A DNA stretch of 34,365 bases from a virus: IMG/VR virus record IMGVR_UViG_3300042339_000574, positions 1 to 34,365 of that record; one strand, given 5' to 3'. Shown piece after piece: positions 29,217 through 34,365 of this stretch. The number at the start of each line of letters is the position of its first letter. Within the stretch, counting starts at the first letter, position 1. The notes under the pieces are model-generated. The model was not told the DNA's origin. It did not search any database and worked only from the letters and a program-made list of their open reading frames with translations. A program made the position numbers and the translations under genes.

Positions 29217-29675
29217 ATGAAAACACTTAACAGCTTTAATGGCTTACAAGAATTAATGTATTCAGGCCAAATGGAATCTAAGCAATTCCCAACAACATCT
29301 GTTGTAGATTACACAACACTTACTCAAGGTCAGTACCGCATGTTCAAACATGTAATGGTTGGTCTTGATATGTACACTCCTCAAGAACTTTATGCTATGA
29401 ACAGTAGTAAGAAAGCTAAAATCTTTAAGAAGCACAAGCAAGCACAAGCAATGCTTAACCTTTGGAAACAAGAATTGACTAATGCATTTACTACAAAGTT
29501 ACTATCATCTTTGTTTCCTAAATCTGCGTTGATTGCTGAACTTACTGCCGACAACAGCACAAGCACTAAGTACACAAACACATTAGCATTTAAAGACTTA
29601 GGTATAAGTAAAACTGAACTAATCAACAAATTGATTCAAGAAAGCTTTTTACCTACAAACTTTGCAACTGCATGA
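29217..29675 (+). CDS. Hypothetical helical protein
   Basis: A 152-residue Lys/Thr/Leu-rich helical protein with AMNSSKKAKIFKKHKQAQAM as a basic helix near the middle. It might bind nucleic acid. The leader is CACCCACAAAAACTTTTAAA. Its stop overlaps the HNH-like gene start by 4 nt. Confidence 0.6.
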   Translation: MKTLNSFNGLQELMYSGQMESKQFPTTSVVDYTTLTQGQYRMFKHVMVGLDMYTPQELYAMNSSKKAKIFKKHKQAQAMLNLWKQELTNAFTTKLLSSLFPKSALIAELTADNSTSTKYTNTLAFKDLGISKTELINKLIQESFLPTNFATA

Positions 29676-30073
29676 TTGCTAAGATGAAAGAATGTAACGG
29701 GTGTCATCAACAGAAATACATTTACAAGAATGTAACTATTGATGGCACTCGCTATAAACTTTGTAAAGATTGTGCATTCAAACAAGATGTAAAAGTTCAG
29801 CCAACACGAACACAAATCAAAAAAGTTAGTGACAAGAAAAAAAAACTTGACGCGTTATACACAAAGCTTAGAAAAATTGAATTGGAGAAGTTTCCAATAT
29901 GTCAAATCAATACAGCTGAATGTACTAAACAATCAACTGAAATTCATCATGCTGCATACAGAACAGGTGATAACTATTTAGGAGTTGACACTTGGTTTGC
30001 ATCATGCCGTGCGTGTCACCAATGGGTGCATGCTAATCCAATAGAAGCAAGAGAACTGGGATTTTTAAAATAA
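29672..30073 (+). CDS. HNH-type zinc endonuclease-like protein
   Basis: 133 residues. An N-terminal zinc knuckle (CNGC at 8-11, CKDC at 31-34) is followed by a basic linker. A second zinc/HNH part follows: C77 and C84, EIHHAAYRTGD with His92/His93, then CRACHQWVHANP at 112-123. The HH, the central Asn and the CxxCH-x3-H order are those of an HNH beta-beta-alpha metal fold. The arrangement recalls phage recombination nucleases such as NinG, though that link is weak. It may act in homing, recombination or host DNA cleavage. Confidence 0.75.
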   Translation: MIAKMKECNGCHQQKYIYKNVTIDGTRYKLCKDCAFKQDVKVQPTRTQIKKVSDKKKKLDALYTKLRKIELEKFPICQINTAECTKQSTEIHHAAYRTGDNYLGVDTWFASCRACHQWVHANPIEARELGFLK

Positions 30074-30079
30074 ACTACT

Positions 30080-30382
30080 ATGAAACACAAATTTGTTTAC
30101 ATGAATGATGGTGAAACATTGTTTGAAAAAGAAATAACAACAATCCTTCCTTTAGGTACAAGAACCTATTTTAATTTAAAATACAAAGAAGAATTAGACT
30201 GTGATATATTTTGTTGTGCTTATGAATATTTTTATGACATGATTAATAATGTTTTAGATATAAGATTTACTGATGACAATGAACATTTTGAATTAAGTGA
30301 TAAAAACATTGCAATATTATATGATATAATAACTTCAGATGATTTTGATCCTACTCAGTTTAAACTTAAACACTTAGAATAA
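30080..30382 (+). CDS. Small acidic hypothetical protein
   Basis: 100 residues, Asp/Glu/Tyr/Phe-rich (DCDIFCCAYEYFYDMINNVL). No family is recognised. It is part of the continuous small-gene array. Confidence 0.58.
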   Translation: MKHKFVYMNDGETLFEKEITTILPLGTRTYFNLKYKEELDCDIFCCAYEYFYDMINNVLDIRFTDDNEHFELSDKNIAILYDIITSDDFDPTQFKLKHLE

Positions 30383-30392
30383 AATAAAACAA

Positions 30393-30608
30393 ATGGAAGA
30401 TACTAAAATATTTATTGAAGGAAGAGAAGTAAAGTTTGAAGATTTAGGTGCACCAGTATTGTATGTACCAGATCATGTTCATGATCAAGACCACCCTGAT
30501 TGCGAAGTAGGATTCATTTCTACAGTTCGTGATGGTGGTATATGGGCGCGTTTCCATGATGGAGATACGGGAGCCAAATGTTCACCAAAAAATCTTAGAT
30601 GGCTATGA
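30393..30608 (+). CDS. Conserved small phage protein
   Basis: 71 residues with VLYVPDHVHDQDHPDCEVGF and WARFHDGDTGAKCSPKNLRW. The layout PxxH...CExGxV...F...C...NL is a common phage family of unknown function, probably a small beta domain with metal-binding His/Cys. The TGA overlaps the next start (ATGA). Confidence 0.68.
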   Translation: MEDTKIFIEGREVKFEDLGAPVLYVPDHVHDQDHPDCEVGFISTVRDGGIWARFHDGDTGAKCSPKNLRWL

Positions 30609-30847
30609 AAACAGAATTAGAAGAAGCTGCTGAGAAGTATTTGCAAGAATGGAGGTTAGTAAATAATATTCATTTATCTAATCCAATTCATGCTGAAAGA
30701 TGTAAAAATGATTTTAAAGCAGGTGGTAATTACCTAGCTGAAAGAATGTATAGTGAGCAAGAAGTATTACAATTATTATTAAGATTACAACAAACAGAGT
30801 CTTATGATAATTTATATGATTGGTTTGAACAATTTAAAAAGAAATAA
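30605..30847 (+). CDS. Small helical hypothetical protein
   Basis: 80 residues from the ATG at 30605, which overlaps the previous stop as ATGA; a start at 30599 would add two residues. Sequence pieces are EEAAEKYLQEWRLV and YSEQEVLQLLLRLQQ. It is helical and resembles small early proteins of Bacteroidota phages; function unknown. Confidence 0.6.
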   Translation: MKTELEEAAEKYLQEWRLVNNIHLSNPIHAERCKNDFKAGGNYLAERMYSEQEVLQLLLRLQQTESYDNLYDWFEQFKKK

Positions 30848-30848
30848 T

Positions 30849-31052
30849 ATGAAACAGACAGCAGTAGAATGGTTAGCTGAAGCATTAGCAATAGCTTATA
30901 AAATTGAAGAAATAAGTCTTAGAAATTTTACAATTAAAAAACTAATTAAACAAGCCAAAAAAATAGAAAAAGAGCAGATAATGAATGCACATTATGAAGG
31001 TAGTGAAAATTATAGAAGACAATACTACAACGAAACTTTTAAATCAGAATAG
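30849..31052 (+). CDS. Conserved small phage protein (MKQTAVEWL family)
   Basis: 67 residues from the ATG at 30849. It starts MKQTAVEWLAEALAIA, continues IKQAKKIEKEQIMNAH and ends QYYNETFKSE. This layout recurs in Bacteroidota phage early genes; function unknown. I chose this start for its family-like N-terminus over the longer in-frame start at 30804. Confidence 0.7.
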   Translation: MKQTAVEWLAEALAIAYKIEEISLRNFTIKKLIKQAKKIEKEQIMNAHYEGSENYRRQYYNETFKSE

Positions 31053-31053
31053 A

Positions 31054-31302
31054 ATGAAAAAAATAACATCAGTAATTTTACTTAGCTTATGTTTTGTAAG
31101 TTGTAAAAAAGAAACAAAAGAAACAACACCTGCACCAACAGGTTCTTGTTATTGTGGTGAGATACTACAAATGGAACCAACTAACACAAGTATAGCTGTA
31201 AAAAATAATTGCAGTGGGAACATTTTGTATTTTGATATAGCCACAAGTCAATGGATTACATTAGCTCCAGGTGATCAGTATTGTAGACCTCAAGCTTGGT
31301 AA
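31054..31302 (+). CDS. Lipoprotein with Cys pair
   Basis: 82 residues. MKKITSVILLSLCFVSC is a short signal peptide ending in a lipobox-like FVSC, Cys17. A Lys/Glu/Thr linker follows, then a small beta domain with Cys in CYCGEI, NNCSGN and YCRPQ that may form disulphides. Lipid anchoring in the host envelope is expected. A superinfection-exclusion role is plausible. Its stop overlaps the helicase start region by 1-2 nt. Confidence 0.72.
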   Translation: MKKITSVILLSLCFVSCKKETKETTPAPTGSCYCGEILQMEPTNTSIAVKNNCSGNILYFDIATSQWITLAPGDQYCRPQAW

Positions 31303-31303
31303 G

Positions 31304-32395
31304 ATGAATAAGAAATCAGAAATTCAAGCAGCTTGTCTTACAGCTATAGGAACAAGGAAATATTCTGGTGTTATTCTAGGTACAGGTGCAGGTAAAACTT
31401 TGTTAGGGCTTAAACACATGGCAAAAAGATATACAGATACATCTTTGTTCTTGGTAGTTGCACCTAAAATATCTATTCATCAAGAATGGATTAGCCAGGC
31501 GCAAGAACATGGGCTTGAATATCTGATACCACACATGCAATTCATAACATACATCAGCTTACATAAAGCTAATTACAATTATGATTTTGTTTATCTTGAT
31601 GAGTGTCACAACGCTAAGAAAAAGCATGGTGATTGGTTAAGATTATATGACGGCCCAATACTAGGGTTAACCGGGAGTTATCCTAAGTACAAAACATCTG
31701 AATCATTTATAGTTTGTGATGAGTTCTGTCCAGTAATATACAAGTATGAAATCAGTGATGGTATTGCTGACCACATGCTTAATGATTACCGAATTTATGT
31801 TCACTTGCTTGAGTTAAACAGTAAACCATCAGTGCGTACTAAAAGCGGAGGACTCATGTCCGAAGTAGCAAACTACAACATGTGGAGCAAGTTCATTGAT
31901 CAAGCTAAAGATGAAAAGAAAAAGATGTTGCAACGGATCATGCGTTTAAAAGCAATGCAGTCATACAAAACAAAGGTTGACTATGCACAAACATTACTTA
32001 ATGAACAAACAGAAAAGACATTAGTGTTCACAGACTATACTGAACAAGCTGATCTTATCTGCAAACATGTGTATCATTCTAAAGAACCACGCTCAAAAGA
32101 GTATTTAGATTTGTTTAAGTCAGGAAAAATTAGTAAATTAAGTTCAGTACTTCAGATAGCTGAAGGTGCAAACATTCCTAACTTAAAGGTAGGTATCATA
32201 ATGCATGCGTATGCCAATGAAAAGAAACTCAAACAAAAAATTGGTAGGTTTCTAAGACTTAATCCAAATGAAAAAAGTGTTGTACATTTACTGTGCTATG
32301 CGAATACGGTGGATTATCATTGGTGCAAGAGTGCATTAAAAGATTTTGATAAAACTAAAATATTTAAATACAATGGCAAAGCTAGTATTACATAA
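31304..32395 (+). CDS. Compact SF2 DNA/RNA helicase
   Basis: 363 residues. Walker A GTGAGKT is at 26-32, the DEAD-type box DECH at 99-102 and motif III TGS at 123-125. The second RecA lobe has TLVFTDYTEQA near 239-249, SVLQIAEGANIPN at 281-293 (motif V) and QKIGRFLRLN at 311-320 (motif VI, with arginine finger). All core motifs are present but there are almost no accessory domains, so this is near the minimum for the superfamily; it is closest in style to UvsW/RAD25-like helicases. It could drive branch migration, replication restart or R-loop removal. I chose the ATG at 31304 (MNKKSEIQAAC) because the longer frame overlaps the lipoprotein. Confidence 0.85.
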   Translation: MNKKSEIQAACLTAIGTRKYSGVILGTGAGKTLLGLKHMAKRYTDTSLFLVVAPKISIHQEWISQAQEHGLEYLIPHMQFITYISLHKANYNYDFVYLDECHNAKKKHGDWLRLYDGPILGLTGSYPKYKTSESFIVCDEFCPVIYKYEISDGIADHMLNDYRIYVHLLELNSKPSVRTKSGGLMSEVANYNMWSKFIDQAKDEKKKMLQRIMRLKAMQSYKTKVDYAQTLLNEQTEKTLVFTDYTEQADLICKHVYHSKEPRSKEYLDLFKSGKISKLSSVLQIAEGANIPNLKVGIIMHAYANEKKLKQKIGRFLRLNPNEKSVVHLLCYANTVDYHWCKSALKDFDKTKIFKYNGKASIT

Positions 32396-32594
32396 TGACA
32401 ACAAGAATAGTTTTATGTTTGTTAAAGCATGCTTGATTAGATACTGTGAACACATACCTATTCAAGCAGATCAATGCGTGTTGATTGCTCACAACAATAA
32501 AAAAGTAACTATTAAAGATGGAGATTTTATGGAACTGCTGGACATGAAAAACAGTTTAGAAAAACATGACCTGCGGGTTGAATTAATACAGTAG
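32373..32594 (+). CDS. ClpS-like protease adaptor
   Basis: 73 residues from the ATG at 32373. The ClpS layout is visible: strand LVLHNDNKNSFMFV (4-17), matching the VILVNDDYTPMEFV region with Asn and Asp of the N-degron pocket kept (N8, D9), then a helix with QADQCVLIAH where H40 matches the conserved pocket His. The final helix and strand are DMKNSLEKHDLRVEL. The D36 equivalent is Asn10 and the M40 equivalent Phe14. It lacks the N-terminal extension of host ClpS (~106 residues in E. coli). It overlaps the helicase end by 23 nt. Confidence 0.75.
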   Translation: MAKLVLHNDNKNSFMFVKACLIRYCEHIPIQADQCVLIAHNNKKVTIKDGDFMELLDMKNSLEKHDLRVELIQ

Positions 32595-32596
32595 AT

Positions 32597-32893
32597 ATGG
32601 AAGAACCATTAATGAATCTAAGACCAAAGACTCCTGAAGAAAAAGTACTATGGTTAGAGTTTGAGAAAAAACAATTAGAAGAATCTAATCGTAATCTTAA
32701 TATAGAAATTGGAATGCTTCAATCAGAGATAGATGAACTTAAAGATCTAATGAAGACTGAAGAAAAAGGTGCGCTCATTCTTAAAAACAAAAGACTCAAA
32801 GCAGAACTTGTAGATAAAGAAAACCGCATTAAAGATTTAAAGAAAGAGAATGAATTGTTCTTACAGAAAGTAATCAAACTACAAACACCATGA
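32597..32893 (+). CDS. Coiled-coil protein
   Basis: 98 residues. From about residue 15 to the end it is a continuous heptad-like Leu/Glu/Lys helix (LEFEKKQLEESNRNLNIEIG and so on). No family is recognised. The end overlaps the next start by 4 nt. It may be a scaffold for the neighbouring adaptor or helicase. Confidence 0.65.
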   Translation: MEEPLMNLRPKTPEEKVLWLEFEKKQLEESNRNLNIEIGMLQSEIDELKDLMKTEEKGALILKNKRLKAELVDKENRIKDLKKENELFLQKVIKLQTP

Positions 32894-33102
32894 CAATTAA
32901 AATTGACATACCTGAAAACATTGTAACCAGGCTAAGAGAAGGTTGTGGATACAATAAAGAAGAAACTGAAAACATATTCAAAACATATTTGACAGAAATT
33001 ATGTCAGACATGTACGGACAGTTTGAAGAAAGCTTTGATGTGTGGTTAGAAGGTCAAGAAGACGAAGAGTTAAATCAAATTAAAAACGGGAAACAACTAT
33101 GA
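32890..33102 (+). CDS. Small hypothetical protein
   Basis: 70 residues, a helical acidic protein (DIPENIVTRLREGCGYNKEE). No family is recognised. It overlaps both neighbours by 4 nt, so it is translationally coupled. Confidence 0.6.
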   Translation: MTIKIDIPENIVTRLREGCGYNKEETENIFKTYLTEIMSDMYGQFEESFDVWLEGQEDEELNQIKNGKQL

Positions 33103-33380
33103 GTTTACCAATGAAAATCATGTGTATCAATGACAAGAATAGACCTCAAGAAATACCTGCAAACAAATGGGTTGTCAACGGAAAGATTTATACACTGATA
33201 GACGCACAGCCTTTACTATCATCAAACTCACTCGGCTTCGTGCTAGATGAAATCAAGTTAGATGAAACATGCTTTCCATATCACTATTTCAATCCAGACA
33301 GATTTATTCCAATTGATGAAAAAGAATTAGATGAATTAGAAGCAGAACTAGATGAAATACTTTATCCAAAGTTAGCTTAA
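33099..33380 (+). CDS. Conserved small phage protein (MKIMCINDKNRPQEIP family)
   Basis: 93 residues. MKIMCINDKNRPQEIPANKW and GFVLDEIKLDETCFPYHYFN mark a beta-barrel-like family I recall from Bacteroidota phages and prophages; function unknown. The C-terminus is very acidic (DEKELDELEAELDEIL). The first Met may be either residue 1 or residue 5. An inverted repeat overlaps the stop codon. Confidence 0.7.
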   Translation: MSLPMKIMCINDKNRPQEIPANKWVVNGKIYTLIDAQPLLSSNSLGFVLDEIKLDETCFPYHYFNPDRFIPIDEKELDELEAELDEILYPKLA

Positions 33381-33395
33381 TGGTATAAACCATTA
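33378..33395 (+). other. Inverted repeat overlapping the stop codon
   Basis: TAATGGT-ATAA-ACCATTA is a perfect 7-bp stem that includes the TAA of the upstream gene. It lacks a T run, so it may be a processing or operator site in the 55-nt gap before the DnaA-like gene. Confidence 0.45.
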
Positions 33396-33435
33396 GCATA
33401 TAAACACAAAGAAGTAAGTAACAAAAAAAACTTTT

Positions 33436-33921
33436 ATGAATCACGCGCTGGTATGTAAAAATTATTACAAGAATAAAAAAAATGCAGTTGATGCTTTTGG
33501 TCTAGAATTTATAAGATTTGAATTATACTTTAATGCAGTACAAGCAAGAGATTCATACTATAATGCTATGAAATATCATGCAATACATGTAATGAAAGAG
33601 TTAATTCCAAGTATTACCCTTAAAGAAATAGGTAACATAGTTGACTTAGATCACTCAACAGTAATTCATTATTTAAAAAGATATACACCTCTAGACGGGC
33701 ATAAAGAGTTTATCAGTAAAAACTTTGAAAGGTACATAGAAAATCAAATTTATCCATTAAAACCAAGAAATAACAAAGATTTAGTAGAATATGGAGCATT
33801 TAAACCAACAAGCCTTGAAGAAGCCAAGTATTTCAGTAAGTCAGTTACTGAAAAAGAAGAAAGACCGGAGAAAAAAAGAGCTTATACCTCCTCTAAGAAA
33901 AACCCGGCTGAAAAATACTGA
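33436..33921 (+). CDS. DnaA domain IV-like DNA-binding protein
   Basis: 161 residues. Residues ~43-82 match the DnaA C-terminal origin-binding domain: an AMKYHAIHVMKELIPSITLK helix, then EIGNIVDLDHSTVIHYLKRY, where DHSTV aligns with the DHTTV signature of DnaA domain IV that contacts DnaA boxes. No AAA+ domain is present. The C-terminal ~60 residues are a basic, disordered tail. It may bind origin-like sites or compete with host DnaA. DnaA-box positions were not evaluated. Confidence 0.75.
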   Translation: MNHALVCKNYYKNKKNAVDAFGLEFIRFELYFNAVQARDSYYNAMKYHAIHVMKELIPSITLKEIGNIVDLDHSTVIHYLKRYTPLDGHKEFISKNFERYIENQIYPLKPRNNKDLVEYGAFKPTSLEEAKYFSKSVTEKEERPEKKRAYTSSKKNPAEKY

Positions 33922-33963
33922 TAGATATATTAACACAGATGTTGAACCTTAAAAATAAAAACT

Positions 33964-34365
33964 ATGCCAAATTGGTGTTGGAATAATGTAGAGTTTACCG
34001 GAGAAGAAAAAAATCTAGAAAATCTTAGCAAATTGCTTGATAAAACAATTGAGATGCAAGAAAAAACAGGACAAGGTCAGTTATTATTTGGACTGGAAAG
34101 TTCAATTGATGGCTACATGTTTAATATAAGTAATATAGATTCAGGTGAAGGATGGCTTAAGCTTTCATTTGATTCTAGATGGGCTCCAATTCCTAATGAA
34201 ATAATAAGAATTGCAGAGTTATTTAATTTGCAATTTGTCTGTGACTATGAAGAAGGAGGCATGAGCCTTTATGGAAAATACACTTTTGAATATGAAGATG
34301 TTGAAAACGAAGGTGTTTTATATGAACAATCTGCTACAGAAGAAGATATAGATTCTTGTAGATAC
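33964..34365 (+). CDS. DUF1281/YubB-like protein, partial (C-terminus beyond window)
   Basis: 134 codons are visible and the frame is open to the window end. It begins MPNWCWNNVEFTGEEKNLEN, the MPNWCxNxVxxxG start of the DUF1281/YubB ferredoxin-like family common on plasmids and phages; function unknown. A later SFDSRWAPI strand and a Tyr/Glu-rich part fit the family. The leader AACCTTAAAAATAAAAACT before the ATG is of the conserved type. Confidence 0.75.
   Translation, partial: MPNWCWNNVEFTGEEKNLENLSKLLDKTIEMQEKTGQGQLLFGLESSIDGYMFNISNIDSGEGWLKLSFDSRWAPIPNEIIRIAELFNLQFVCDYEEGGMSLYGKYTFEYEDVENEGVLYEQSATEEDIDSCRY

Noticed and set aside
1-34365. CRISPR array, insertion sequence, integrase or attachment site
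   Set aside because: No regularly spaced repeats, transposase or integrase motifs, or terminal inverted repeats were seen; the window looks like a lytic phage without a visible integration module.
1-34365. Stop-codon recoding (TAG as Gln), as in some crAss-like phages
   Set aside because: TAG ends genes cleanly at 8784, 26366 and 32594 with the next start adjacent, in both early and late blocks.

Overview
The window is a stretch of an AT-rich double-stranded DNA tailed-phage genome that very probably infects a Bacteroidota host. Four things support this. Candidate promoters carry the Bacteroidota -7 box TAnnTTTG. Shine-Dalgarno sequences are mostly absent, and start codons are preceded by A-rich leaders. 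The late genes (large portal, TerL, an IHF/HU-like protein, amidase plus holin, beta-rich fibres) are the set seen in crAss-like (Crassvirales) and related podoviruses. The two gene blocks run in opposite directions. Assignment to Crassvirales is an inference and the major capsid gene is not in the window. TAA, TGA and TAG all act as stops, so I see no stop-codon recoding.

Left block (1-20473, minus strand). Reading in the direction of transcription from about 20.5 kb leftwards: a small gene and a zincin-like protein; a tiny basic protein; a winged-helix RepL-like regulator preceded by two identical-arm palindromes; a cassette of small host-takeover or metabolism genes (GIY-YIG-like nuclease, DUF1599/Nmad1-like protein, PGDYG-like protein, candidate Acb2-like nucleotide sponge, GroES-like co-chaperonin); tail fibre or appendage genes; a lysis cassette (holin, small membrane protein, amidase); and a packaging/head cassette (IHF/HU-like protein, zinc-knuckle protein, PD-(D/E)XK nuclease, TerL, portal, and a partial scaffold-like gene cut by the window edge).

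Divergence and regulatory zone (20474-23961). A C/A-rich non-coding tract separates the blocks. To its right, very small membrane and lipoprotein genes alternate with strong intrinsic terminators, hairpins that look like RNA switches, and a roughly 310-nt highly structured non-coding segment (22450-22760) with internal repeats. A second terminator-bounded RNA lies at 23756-23942 and a tRNA-like element with an abnormal anticodon arm at 24681-24752.

Right block (20839-34365, plus strand). These are tightly packed, mostly small genes, probably early or middle: membrane peptides, two lipoproteins, a membrane-anchored HExxH protein, a DUF6891-like protein, a protein with an SSB-like acidic tail, several conserved phage families, an HNH-like protein, a compact SF2 helicase, a ClpS-like adaptor, a DnaA-domain-IV-like protein and a partial DUF1281/YubB-like protein. 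Many share a conserved pre-start leader resembling AACCCTTAAAAATTATT. Together the block looks like the host-interaction and replication-entry half of the genome, and the left block provides packaging, virion and lysis functions.
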